The notes under the pieces: model-generated | Told to the model about the DNA's origin: nothing | Database searches by the model: none | What the model saw: the letters and a program-made list of their open reading frames with translations, nothing else | Source of the DNA: Marinobacter fonticola | Lineage (GTDB): Bacteria; Pseudomonadota; Gammaproteobacteria; Pseudomonadales; Oleiphilaceae | Length of the DNA: 64,000 bases | Direction: 5' to 3' | NCBI RefSeq assembly: GCF_008122265.1 | Contig: NZ_CP043042.1 | Span: forward strand, 1,302,001-1,366,000 | Position numbers and translations under genes: made by a program | Shown here: piece after piece, positions 15,909 to 24,570 of the stretch | How positions within the stretch are numbered: the first letter of the stretch is position 1 | Layout: the number at the start of each line of letters is the position of its first letter

Positions 15909-17489
15909 TCAAGCTTCCGGGAAGGCGCTCCAGCCGTCGAGCCAGCTTTTCTCCGCGATTGGATTGATGGCCCCCTGAAAGGTAGCCGATTCGTCGAAGA
16001 ATTCGCTTTGGGGCGGCGCGACGGCCTGCATCTGACGCGAGGTCATGATGGGCTGAAAGCTGGGTGAACTCACATTGCGCGCCGACGTCATCATCGCACT
16101 TTCCACGCGGAAATGGTTGTGGTGTTGGGGCGAGCGGATCCAGGCTTTTTCGTCGAAACCGTAGTCGTCGTCCGTATCGCCATGCTCATCGGCACTCTGG
16201 CCAAGATTGCCGGTGCTGGCCACAATGCTGCCGGAGAACGACAAGGTTCCCGCGCCCACCAAGGCGGACACCTCGTCGCGCAGGTCCAAGGCCTCGATAC
16301 CGTAGCTGTCGATAATCATGTTGTGGAAGTGGGCGCCGGAGCCTTCGCGGATGACCATGCCCCGGTGCTTCTTGGCGGACAGCCCGCCGCCGACCATGGT
16401 GACGTTGTAGAAGGTCGGTTCCGAACGCGGGCGTGCATTGTGGTCATCGCCGTTGTTATCGCCCTCGAAGCCATTGTCACCAGCGTCCGGATGCTGCTGG
16501 ATGATCGCGAACTGGACCCGGCCGGTCCAGCCCCAGTCCCAGTCGATCCCGTCGTCGCCTGCGCCGGAGACGACCACATGCTTGAGATCGACCTGACCGC
16601 CAAACATCTCGATACCGTCATCCAGTGACCGGTGAACCTGGACATGCTGGACGATGGTGTTTTGACCGCATCCGCCCAGCGTCAGGCCATTAAGCTCGTT
16701 ATTCTTGTAAACCTCGAAGCCGGCGAATTCGATGCGCGTGTATTGCATCACGCCGCAGCTATCCTGCCGGTCGTTCCCGCCGAACCGGCCGCGACTGTCG
16801 CCTTCGGGCACGCCCTCAATGGCCGCGTTAGGCTGATTGACCGGCGCTTTACCCAGCAGCGCAACGCCGCCCCAATCGCCGCGTTTACGCTGGCCGTTGT
16901 CCTGAGCGCTCGTAAAGACAACCGGAGCGTCCGCGCTGCCGCGAGAGAACAGTTTGCTGTCGCGCGTCACGATCAGAGCGGAACCGCGCTCCCCTTTGAC
17001 CGTCACTCCGTTCTCGATAGTGAGGTTGGCGCCCTGGTCGACGTAGATGGTCTTTTCCAGCACGTAAGTCTTGCCGGCTTTCCAGGTAGTGTCGGCCAGG
17101 ACGTCCTGGCCGACGCGTACCGTTTTGTTTTCGAATGCGGTGAAGCCAACGATAACCGCCGCGGTAGCGACCACGGGTAAAGCCCAGGCCGTTGTCTTGA
17201 ACGCGCGTCCGCGCGGGTTTGCGGACGGTGTTTCAGCCTTTTCGTAGCGCTGGGTGCGGGGGGCCGCCATCAACGGCTCGCCGGTATCCGCCGCGCGAAT
17301 GTCTTTCACCAACGCCTTGAGCTCGGAAGAGCCCGCCGCTTCCACGCGAGTCAGAATATCGTGCCGGTACGGGACGTCGCGCAGAAGGTTGTTGAGATGG
17401 ATGAATTGAACGCCGGGACACTGGCCCTGGTCGACAACCCGCTTGAGGCGCCACAGCATTTCGATGAGCAGAGAAGACTTCGCAGACAT
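15909..17489 (-). CDS. Membrane-anchored right-handed beta-helix protein
   Basis: A 526-residue protein. The ATG at 17489 is preceded by AAAGG with an 8-base gap; in-frame starts at 17525 and 17567 (GTG) lack a ribosome site. There is no N-terminal signal peptide. About 90 cytoplasmic residues come first (SAKSSLLIEMLWRLKRVVDQ, then a His/Asp-rich helix), then a single membrane helix near residues 100-122 (TTAWALPVVATAAVIVGFTAF). A long periplasmic beta-helix follows, seen as repeated short strands with N/G/D turns (YVDQGANLTIENGVTVKG, NTIVQHVQVHRSLDDGIE, VDLKHVVVSGAGDDGIDWD). Acidic stretches such as GFEGDNNGDDHN and DEHGDTDDDYG may bind Ca2+. The beta-helix part resembles surface proteins that are usually secreted, so the cytoplasmic head suggests transmembrane signalling or anchoring. 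Function unknown. Confidence 0.75.
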   Translation of the reverse strand: MSAKSSLLIEMLWRLKRVVDQGQCPGVQFIHLNNLLRDVPYRHDILTRVEAAGSSELKALVKDIRAADTGEPLMAAPRTQRYEKAETPSANPRGRAFKTTAWALPVVATAAVIVGFTAFENKTVRVGQDVLADTTWKAGKTYVLEKTIYVDQGANLTIENGVTVKGERGSALIVTRDSKLFSRGSADAPVVFTSAQDNGQRKRGDWGGVALLGKAPVNQPNAAIEGVPEGDSRGRFGGNDRQDSCGVMQYTRIEFAGFEVYKNNELNGLTLGGCGQNTIVQHVQVHRSLDDGIEMFGGQVDLKHVVVSGAGDDGIDWDWGWTGRVQFAIIQQHPDAGDNGFEGDNNGDDHNARPRSEPTFYNVTMVGGGLSAKKHRGMVIREGSGAHFHNMIIDSYGIEALDLRDEVSALVGAGTLSFSGSIVASTGNLGQSADEHGDTDDDYGFDEKAWIRSPQHHNHFRVESAMMTSARNVSSPSFQPIMTSRQMQAVAPPQSEFFDESATFQGAINPIAEKSWLDGWSAFPEA

Positions 17490-17723
17490 GACCTGAACCT
17501 TTGTCGGTTTGGACCCTTCAGCCATCAAGACGCGCCGGGCGGCATGTTCAACCCGGTGTAAAGGCACAGTGTCTTGTTACGGAAGGGCTTTCGAGTTGAC
17601 AGGCATTGAAGCGAAGGCAGATGACCGGAAGGTTACAAGAAAACATATGCCACAAAAAGTTACATAAATACGCATCCGCATCGTGCACTAGGCGCTGAGA
17701 TTAGGGGTGGACGAACGTGAGCA

Positions 17724-18293
17724 TCAGTCCGAGGCTTGCTCATTCAGATAGCGCTCGATATCGAAGATGTGCACATCGACGGCGGATAGATCTCGCAGGG
17801 AGTCGGCCAACCGCAGCAGGTAGTCCCGGTTCGGCCCGCTGGGGCCCGTCGCGGAGGCAATTTGGCGAGCGATATCGCGCTCGTGGGCGGGACCGAGAAA
17901 GGCCGTGTTTTCCGGGGTGGCGATGTAAACCAAACCCTCCACCTGCTGGCCATCGTCGAAGGTAAGCTGCGTGGTAAAGCGTAGGTAACCGTTTTTCTCG
18001 CGGATATCCAGGTGGTCGAACACCTGGGGCGATATCAGGTAGCCCATGCCGCGGCACAGTGCGCCGGGTTTCTCGATCAGCGTAACAACGCGTCCCGGCG
18101 CCTCAACCGTGCCACGGTGATCGTGGGAGCCTTGCCAGAAGCGACGCTCCCAATCCCGGATGGAGGCCGGTTTGCGTTCAAGATAAGGAAAATCTGCCTT
18201 GAAGATCAGCGAGCCGTAGCCGAACAGCCATACGGATTCGCGACCGTCAAAGCGATGGCGCTGGCGATTGATTTCAACCGTATTCGTGGACAT
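17724..18293 (-). CDS. ChaC-like gamma-glutamylcyclotransferase
   Basis: A 189-residue cytoplasmic enzyme of the ChaC family, which cleaves glutathione to 5-oxoproline and Cys-Gly. The ATG at 18293 gives MSTNTVEIN and places the substrate loop VWLFGYGSLIF (about residues 21-31) at the usual distance. Other family marks are WQGSHDHRGTVEAPGRVV, GMGYLISP and LDIREKNGYLRF, whose Glu fits the catalytic position. The frame is open further upstream, but those residues look non-coding. It would set glutathione turnover, in keeping with other thiol/peroxide genes in the window. Confidence 0.9.
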   Translation of the reverse strand: MSTNTVEINRQRHRFDGRESVWLFGYGSLIFKADFPYLERKPASIRDWERRFWQGSHDHRGTVEAPGRVVTLIEKPGALCRGMGYLISPQVFDHLDIREKNGYLRFTTQLTFDDGQQVEGLVYIATPENTAFLGPAHERDIARQIASATGPSGPNRDYLLRLADSLRDLSAVDVHIFDIERYLNEQASD

Positions 18294-18573
18294 GGCAAAA
18301 GATAGATGCGGAAGTGTAGTCGAAGGCCAGCATAGCATGCTGGCTCGCACGCACATAACGGGAGAGAGCGGGAGAGTGCAGCTCTCTGTGTCCGCCTCCT
18401 GGGAAAAAGCCTGGTCGCCGTTGCTTAACTGGAATGGTCCCACCTGTCTTTGCGGCTCTCACGATGCTGCGTCCTTTGAGAATTGAAGTAGGGAGGCGTT
18501 GGTGGCCGGTTCGCTTCCCGAGCACCGGGCTAGGCGGTATGCTCGATATCGGTCCAACCGCGAGTAAACCGAT

Positions 18574-18753
18574 ATGGGCGATGTCCTTCCTTTCAAACGG
18601 CCGGAAAAGAAGAAACTCCGCAAGGGGCTTTGTCAGCACGATATCCACAAATGGGTGGTCTGCAAGGATAAGCAATTTGACGTCAAAGCCGGCAAGCTAG
18701 TCACCGTTTATCGCTGCGAGCGATGCGGCAAGCAGAAGGTCAAATCGCACTAG
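18574..18753 (+). CDS. 59-residue zinc-ribbon-like small protein
   Basis: A short gene read directly from the sequence: start ATG at 18574, stop TAG at 18751-18753. The product begins MGDVLPFKRPEKKKLRKG, has HKWVVCKDKQFDVKAGKL in the middle and ends with YRCERCGKQKVKSH. A C-x-x-C pair (Cys48, Cys51) plus Cys20 and Cys30 suggest a small zinc ribbon; the protein is strongly basic, so nucleic-acid binding is possible. Similar small proteins (MGDVLPFKRP...YRC.RCG) are common as hypothetical proteins in Pseudomonas and Marinobacter, from memory. It is convergent with the HD-GYP gene, separated by a small tandem repeat. Confidence 0.8.
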   Translation: MGDVLPFKRPEKKKLRKGLCQHDIHKWVVCKDKQFDVKAGKLVTVYRCERCGKQKVKSH

Positions 18754-18754
18754 T

Positions 18755-18781
18755 GCACTGTCAGCGCACTGTCAGCGCACT
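18755..18781. repeat. 11-base tandem repeat, 2.5 copies
   Basis: The unit gcactgtcagc occurs at 18755-18765 and 18766-18776 with a partial third copy gcact at 18777-18781. It lies between the convergent stop codons of the small zinc-ribbon gene and the HD-GYP gene. No hairpin or U-tract makes it an obvious terminator. Confidence 0.5.
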
Positions 18782-18787
18782 ACGATG

Positions 18788-21634
18788 CTATGACTCAGCT
18801 ACCGTGTAGACCTTCACATCCACCTCGTCGATCTGTTGTTCGCCCAGAAATCCCCGGGCGTAATCCAAGTAAACCCCAGACTGCAGAAACAGGTTGAACA
18901 TGGCAGGATCCACATGCCCCTCCCTGGCCATGTTGCGCATGATGCCCAGAGCCTGGGTCAGGGTCTTGCCTTCCTTGTAGGGCCGGTCGACCGCGGTCAG
19001 CGCCTCGAAGATGTCGGCGATGACCATGGCTTTCTCCGGCACGCTCAATGCCTCGCCCGGTAGCTGGCGGGGGTAGCCGGTGCCATCCACCTTCTCATGG
19101 TGGGTGCCGGCCAGGCGCGGTACTTTCGATAGCCGGTCGGGCAGGGGCAATTCATCGAGCATGATGATGGTCTGCACAATATGCTCGTTGATTTTGAAGC
19201 GCTCTTCCGGTGTTAGGGTGCCGCGGCGAATCGTCAGATTGTAGCGTTCGCCATAGTTGTAGGCCGTATCCGGCAGGGCCATATCGAAGCCCCAGCGATT
19301 GCGCGGATCGTCCCGGGCTACGGGCGGTTTGCGGCCTTCATCCCAGGGGACGATGTGCTCCTGCTTATCGGCCAGCAACGTCTCTTCCACCGGCAAGGCC
19401 GGTTCCGGCTCAGCGGTATGGCGTGCCCGTTCATCGTGAGAGAGCCCCAAGCGGTCGCTGAAGTAGCGGAGCCAGCGCCGGTCGCCGATTCTTACCACGC
19501 GTTCGACAGCGCTGTCGTCCATGGCTTCGCCACCGATGTTGGTTTGCGCCAGGAACTGAAAATCCGCCTGAAGTTCCGCCTGCAGCGCGTCTTTTCTTGG
19601 CCGGGCCTGGTCGTCGTCCTCACCGGCCAGGCGGCGATTGAGATAGTCGATCTCCAGGTCGCGATGCAGGACTTCAAAGCGGGTGCGGATTTCATGCAAG
19701 CGGTTGTAGATGGTTTCCAGCTTGGTGGCTTTGTCGACCACGTACTCCGGGCTGGTGATTTTGCCGCAGTCGTGCAGCCAGGCGGCGATATGGAACTCGT
19801 AGCGCTCCCACTCGGTCATTTCGAAGTGGGTGAATGGCCCGCTGCGAGTGTCGATGGCCTTATCCACGATCATCTTGGCGAGCTTGGGTACGCGTTCGCA
19901 GTGACCGCTGGTATAGGCCGACTTGGCGTCGATTGCGTCCGCAATCAGGCGGATGACGCCCTCGATCATCCGCTGCTGGCCTTCGATAAGCTGGCGGGTT
20001 TCGATGGCTACCGCCGCAGAGCCTGCAATTTCGTTGACGAAGCGGATGGTGTTCTCGTCAAGGGCGCCGAAATGCGCCTCGTCGAGATCGATTAACAGTA
20101 CACCCACCAGCTCATTTGTCCGGTTACGCAGAACGGCGTAAACCGCGTGGTCTGTCAGGCGCTGGCGAAGATCGCGGGTGATGTCGGTGTCGGTCTGGTG
20201 CTGCGCTATCCCGTCGATGACCGCTGTGCGCTCTGGCCCAACGGATACGGCAAGTTCCAGCTGTGACAGCGGTTGGCGAAACAGGTAGATCGCGCCGCGT
20301 TTTTCGTTAAGGATGCTGATCAGCTCATTTAGGATACCGTGGAGTAAGGCGTCCAGGTTTTGGGACCGGTTCAGCGTCGTCGAGATGGACTGAAAGCTGC
20401 GGATAGTGCCCGCCATGTCCTCGATCGCCAAGCCCAGGCCGTGAGCCTCGCGGATGCGGGATTCAGTGGATATCGGCGTGTCGAAGCGGAAACGCGATAG
20501 TTCGCCCACCTCGGTGGCCAATTGTTCCAGCGGCTTTCCCAACTGTCGTCCTAACCGCCAACCCAGGACGAGCAGGACCAGCACGAGACCCAGCGCGATC
20601 CAGAGCTGCTGGCGCACGAGGCTCCACGCATCGGCCAGCAGTTCATCGGCGGGAATGGCAATCAGCATTTGCAGGCCGGCGCCGTGCATGGGCCGAAGAG
20701 CCGCGGAGATACCGAACCATTCGCCGTCGGCAATACTGAACTGTCGTGCCTCGGTGCTGACAGGCATGGCCCGCACGCGGTCCAGGGCGGGAACGTCCAA
20801 TTGCTCCAAGTACGCCAGTTGGGGAGTGTGATCGGGGCCTGCCATCATGCGTGAGGGGTCCGGATAAGCGATCACCGTGCCCTCGCGGTCGACAATCGCG
20901 ATCTCGGTGTTGGCCGTCAGCTTCAGCGCTTCAAGTTGGCTGCTTAAGGCCGAGACGGTCACGTCGATACCGGCTACGGCAGGGGTATCCGCCGCTTTGC
21001 GAGCCAGGGTTAGGCCGACAGCGCTTGTGGTGTAGAACACATAGGGATCGGTCAATGCGATGTCGTTGGTGCCGGCCGCTTTTTGGTACCAGTTGTGTTG
21101 CTGCGGGGCGTATCCGGTATCCGGGTTGGCGCGGCGCTCCAGCAAGTCCAGTCGCGAACTGTAGAAATGCAGCTCGGCCTTTAGCTGATTATTCTCGTCC
21201 AGCGTAATGGTCTGTAGAACGAATTGGGTAGCGCCGGGAGCGCCAAGAAACGTGTCGTCTTCGGGCATACGGCGAAGCAGGAAGAATTCACCGTTGGGGT
21301 AGCCCATGTAGGCGGCATCGACGATGTGGTTGATGCGCAGGATATCGGCCAGCACGTCGAGGTGCTCAAGCCGCTCGTCCAGTGTTTCTGCCTGGGCAAG
21401 GGTGCTGCCTCTGAGTAGGAGTAGAGCGGTAACCGGCGGTTCGGTCAGAGAGCGGATGCGGTCGTTTACGGCAAAGACAAGGTCTTCGACCGAATCCGAC
21501 GTGGCTCTCAGCTTGGCGGCCTCCATACCCCGGTGCGCCTGATAGATCAGCGTTAGAGTCAGAATCAGCATGCCCAGCGTAATCGCCAGAGAAGTGAGCA
21601 GCGCCAGGGGATAGCGCTTTGGGTCGCGCGTCAT
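18788..21634 (-). CDS. Cache-HAMP-GAF-HD-GYP c-di-GMP phosphodiesterase
   Basis: A 948-residue membrane sensor. The ATG at 21634 follows AAGGA at 7 bases; two upstream ATGs lack a site. A first membrane helix (about residues 10-33) and a second (about 340-358) bracket a periplasmic dCache-like domain, where FYTTSAVGLTLARKA and AGIDVTVSALSSQLEAL are typical. HAMP and GAF regions follow (about 360-560). The C-terminal HD-GYP domain begins at SGHCERVPKLAKM, has AAWLHDCGKI (HD) and THHEKVDGTGYP (HHE..GYP), and would hydrolyse c-di-GMP. Between these two blocks there is an unusual insertion of about 170 residues rich in charged helices (ETIYNRLHEIRTRFEVLHRDLEI and the region to PRNRWGFD). Ligand unknown. 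The gene is monocistronic. Confidence 0.93.
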   Translation of the reverse strand: MTRDPKRYPLALLTSLAITLGMLILTLTLIYQAHRGMEAAKLRATSDSVEDLVFAVNDRIRSLTEPPVTALLLLRGSTLAQAETLDERLEHLDVLADILRINHIVDAAYMGYPNGEFFLLRRMPEDDTFLGAPGATQFVLQTITLDENNQLKAELHFYSSRLDLLERRANPDTGYAPQQHNWYQKAAGTNDIALTDPYVFYTTSAVGLTLARKAADTPAVAGIDVTVSALSSQLEALKLTANTEIAIVDREGTVIAYPDPSRMMAGPDHTPQLAYLEQLDVPALDRVRAMPVSTEARQFSIADGEWFGISAALRPMHGAGLQMLIAIPADELLADAWSLVRQQLWIALGLVLVLLVLGWRLGRQLGKPLEQLATEVGELSRFRFDTPISTESRIREAHGLGLAIEDMAGTIRSFQSISTTLNRSQNLDALLHGILNELISILNEKRGAIYLFRQPLSQLELAVSVGPERTAVIDGIAQHQTDTDITRDLRQRLTDHAVYAVLRNRTNELVGVLLIDLDEAHFGALDENTIRFVNEIAGSAAVAIETRQLIEGQQRMIEGVIRLIADAIDAKSAYTSGHCERVPKLAKMIVDKAIDTRSGPFTHFEMTEWERYEFHIAAWLHDCGKITSPEYVVDKATKLETIYNRLHEIRTRFEVLHRDLEIDYLNRRLAGEDDDQARPRKDALQAELQADFQFLAQTNIGGEAMDDSAVERVVRIGDRRWLRYFSDRLGLSHDERARHTAEPEPALPVEETLLADKQEHIVPWDEGRKPPVARDDPRNRWGFDMALPDTAYNYGERYNLTIRRGTLTPEERFKINEHIVQTIIMLDELPLPDRLSKVPRLAGTHHEKVDGTGYPRQLPGEALSVPEKAMVIADIFEALTAVDRPYKEGKTLTQALGIMRNMAREGHVDPAMFNLFLQSGVYLDYARGFLGEQQIDEVDVKVYTVAES

Positions 21635-21798
21635 GGTCAGATCCTTCTGCATGTACCGCATCGCCCCTCAATACAGTCACTGTCGGTAAGATCAAGCGTA
21701 GTCTTTCATCTCACTATTGCACAAAGCCGGTACTTGATCATTTGGATCATCGGCATAGACTGCTGATCTGACTACAAGAATAAATAAAGGCAACCTTC

Positions 21799-22815
21799 GT
21801 GCATCTCCTAACTGGCTTCGGTCTCGGCTGCCTTTGTCTGCTGAGCGTCGTTATTCTGCGTGACTTCCGCCACTCCCGGCTTGGCCGCGTGTTCTTGCTG
21901 ATCGTCGTGACCTCGGTGGCTTTCCTGCTCGATCCCTTGATGGACCCGCAGTGGCGCTGGATTACCTCGAACATTCAGACCGCCTTGCCCGGCCTATTCT
22001 GGCTGCTGTGCGAACTCACCTTCGCCCGGCGACCTAAACTGGTTAGCCTCTGGGGCGCTATGGCGGCTTACAGCTTTGTCGCACCGGCGATTGCGCGGCC
22101 ATTCGTCGCACCGGATGATCCGCTGAACCCCGGCGTATTTTTCGGCTGGAGCCTGGGCCGCTACTTCGAGTATGCCATTATGCTCAGGGCTTTCTGGCAC
22201 GTGATTTCCCATTGGCAGGACGATCTGGTGGAAGCCCGGCGCCGGGCGCGATTGGTCGTTTTGCTGGTCGTCGGCAGCGCTGTGGGCTGGGCGGTGGTTA
22301 CGCTGAACATGGGGTTGTCCGGCGAGCTGACGCCGGGAATGGTGACCGGTGTGGCGGCCTTTCTCGCCGCTTTTTTCCTGTTACAAGGACGGCAAGGGGT
22401 GCTCGAGGTGGCCGAACCTGGGACGGCGCCATCGGTCGAGCCCTTAGCGCAACCGTGTGTGGAACGGAGCGCCGATGCGCAGGTTCTTACCCGCATTATG
22501 GACCAAGAATACTACCGCACCGAACGGTTGACTCTGAAAATGCTGTCCGAAGCCTCCGGCATTCCGGAGTATCGCTTGCGCCGGGTGATCAACCAGACCC
22601 TGGGGTACCGTAACTTCAACGATTACATTAACCAGTTGCGTATTGCCGACGCGTCCCGGCGGCTGTTGAACGCGCCGGATATGCCGATCCTCAATGTCTC
22701 CCTGGACGTGGGCTACCGTACTCTCAGTTCCTTCAATCGCGCTTTTCGCGAGATTACGGGTGTGACGCCCACCGAGTACCGGCAGAAGGCCGGCTCGTCA
22801 CTCGCCAGCGTCTGA
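21799..22815 (+). CDS. Membrane-bound AraC-type regulator
   Basis: A 338-residue regulator with seven hydrophobic segments in residues 1-200 and a C-terminal AraC helix-turn-helix pair (about 230-335: LTLKMLSEASGIPEYRLRRVI and NVSLDVGYRTLSSFNRAFREITGVTP). The start codon is GTG at 21799, with AAAGG about 8 bases upstream. Membrane AraC proteins of this form sense signals in the bilayer or periplasm. It lies just upstream of, and on the same strand as, the beta-helix lipoprotein and cytochrome genes, and probably controls them; that is inference from position. Confidence 0.9.
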   Translation: MHLLTGFGLGCLCLLSVVILRDFRHSRLGRVFLLIVVTSVAFLLDPLMDPQWRWITSNIQTALPGLFWLLCELTFARRPKLVSLWGAMAAYSFVAPAIARPFVAPDDPLNPGVFFGWSLGRYFEYAIMLRAFWHVISHWQDDLVEARRRARLVVLLVVGSAVGWAVVTLNMGLSGELTPGMVTGVAAFLAAFFLLQGRQGVLEVAEPGTAPSVEPLAQPCVERSADAQVLTRIMDQEYYRTERLTLKMLSEASGIPEYRLRRVINQTLGYRNFNDYINQLRIADASRRLLNAPDMPILNVSLDVGYRTLSSFNRAFREITGVTPTEYRQKAGSSLASV

Positions 22816-22837
22816 TCAAATTCTCTGATTTCACGTT

Positions 22838-22910
22838 TTGCACAGCGATTACAGGATTTGTTTTCGCTCTTGCAAGCCTTGTGCTGCAATGGATTTCAGG
22901 AATTGCACAG
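22838..22910. promoter_or_regulatory. Possible regulator sites ahead of the beta-helix gene
   Basis: The octamer ttgcacag occurs twice in the same direction, at 22838-22845 and 22903-22910, with cttgcaagc between them at 22874-22882. The region is the 200-base gap between the AraC gene and the beta-helix lipoprotein gene. Direct-repeat half-sites of this kind fit AraC-type binding, but no promoter elements are clear. Confidence 0.3.
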
Positions 22911-23018
22911 TGGCCTGACGGATCTGCATGCTGCTTTCCCTCGCGAGCGCGTCAGTCACTCCCTAAGTTGGTAAGACCCGGAACCCCGGTATAACCACAA
23001 AAAAGGGAGTCGATAACA

Positions 23019-24504
23019 ATGACAAAGCATCAAGCGCTTCAGGCAGGCACGGTTGCCGCCTCGTTGCTGTTGGTCGCGAGCCTGGCCGGCTGCCGCGGCA
23101 GTTCCGATAGCTCCGATAGCGACGGAGGTACGGCATCGCAGTTTCCTGAGGGTGCCCCAGGCGGACAACCTGACACAGAATGCCAAGGAAGCCTTTATCA
23201 ACGCCGAATCCGGCGCGGTGATCGTTTTTCCGGAAGGCCGCTTCGACATGGCCGACACCTTGACGTTCGATGCCGATTCCGACGGGGACGGCACGCCGGT
23301 TAACAACATCACCCTGATGGGTTACGGCAAGGAGAAAACGATTCTGGACTTCTCCGATTCCGCCGGCGGCGACGGCATCTTTGTCCAGAACGGGAAAAAC
23401 ATCACGATTAAGGATATCGGTGTCTACGAGGCGGCCAACAACGCGATCAAGCTGAAAGATACCGACGGTATCCATATCAAGTCGGTGGCGACGGTGTGGG
23501 AAGGTGAGCTGGATGAAGGCAACGGCGCCTACGGCCTTTATCCCGTCGAGTGCCAGAACGTCCTGATCGAGGACTCCTACGTGCGCGGTTCGGCGGATGC
23601 GGGTGTCTATGTCGGCCAATCCAGCAATATTGTCGTGCGCCGTAATGAGGCCGTGGAGAACGTGGCCGGCATTGAGATTGAGAATTCCACCCATGCCGAT
23701 GTCTACGACAACGTCGCTACCGGCAATACCGGCGGTATTCTGGTGTTCGATCTGCCTATCGGCAACGGGCTTTACGGCTCGACGGTGCGCGTCTTCGACA
23801 ATGACGTGACCGACAACAACACCACCAACTTTGCCAACGCGAGCGCCAATCCGGCGGGTGTACACATCGTGCCGCCGGGTACCGGTGTGATCGTGCTTTC
23901 CACCAGCGACGTGGAGATCTACGACAACACGATCACTGGCCATAACACCACATCTGTGGCGATCAGCTCCTTCTATCTTGCGGACGAAAATCTCGGTTAC
24001 TCGAATCCCACCTACCAGCCCGTTATCGACGATGGCTGGAAAGCGGTGCCCCGTAATATCCACGTGCATGACAACGCTATTTCCGACTCCGGAGCGGCGC
24101 CGGAGGGCGCGTTTATCGAGGATATCATCAGCGCCTATGTGGCCAACTACGGTGCCTTCCCGGCGGTACTCTACGACGGCTTGGGCGAATTAGTTGCCAA
24201 TGCCGGGATTGATGCTTCGACCACGGGCGCCCCTTTCGGCCCCGAGGATAGGGTGTGTGCCGAGAATAACGGCGATACGAGTTACGGCCAGGTCTACGGT
24301 ACCGATCCCGCCGATAGCGGTAACTTCGACGGCAGCATGATGCCGCAGGCTCGCCTGTTCTTCGAGGTGAGCCAAAGCGACCTACTGAGCTGCTCGACGC
24401 CTCTGGCGCGCCTGCCCGCATCGTCCGCCACCATTAACGGCACGGCATACGGCTGCGGTTCCAGCGAGTCTGGAGATCCCAGCGCTTCGTCCTGCCTGCT
24501 CTGA
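23019..24504 (+). pseudogene. Parallel beta-helix lipoprotein, frameshifted near its N-terminus
   Basis: The ATG at 23019 follows a strong AAAAAGGGAG site and encodes a lipoprotein signal (hydrophobic residues 9-22, lipobox LAGC with Cys25, then a Ser/Asp linker). About 40 codons in, at TASQF (about 23140-23150), the frame runs out of phase. The rest of the gene continues in the +1 frame from FLRVPQADNLTQNAKEAF to the stop at 24504. One surplus T in the run at 23141-23143 would explain it. The body is a right-handed beta-helix with repeated strands (TIKDIGVYEAANNAIKL, VLIEDSYVRGSADAGVYV, VVRRNEAVENVAGIEI) and matches the TIGR03805 type from memory. This type is known to be encoded beside the SO2930-like cytochrome, as here. 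The frameshift may be a sequencing error, a real mutation or phase variation. Downstream reading alone is uninterrupted, about 460 residues. Confidence 0.8.
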
Positions 24505-24570
24505 ACCATCCCTGTAGCAACGCTGTCTCCGCCCCTGTCTGGGGCGGGGCTCATCGAGGAGTGGAGCGAC

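Noticed and set aside
22963..24069. A 368-codon open frame on the minus strand across the beta-helix gene
   Set aside because: It is antisense to a clear beta-helix coding frame, has compositional bias from the complementary codons, and no family resemblance or ribosome site.
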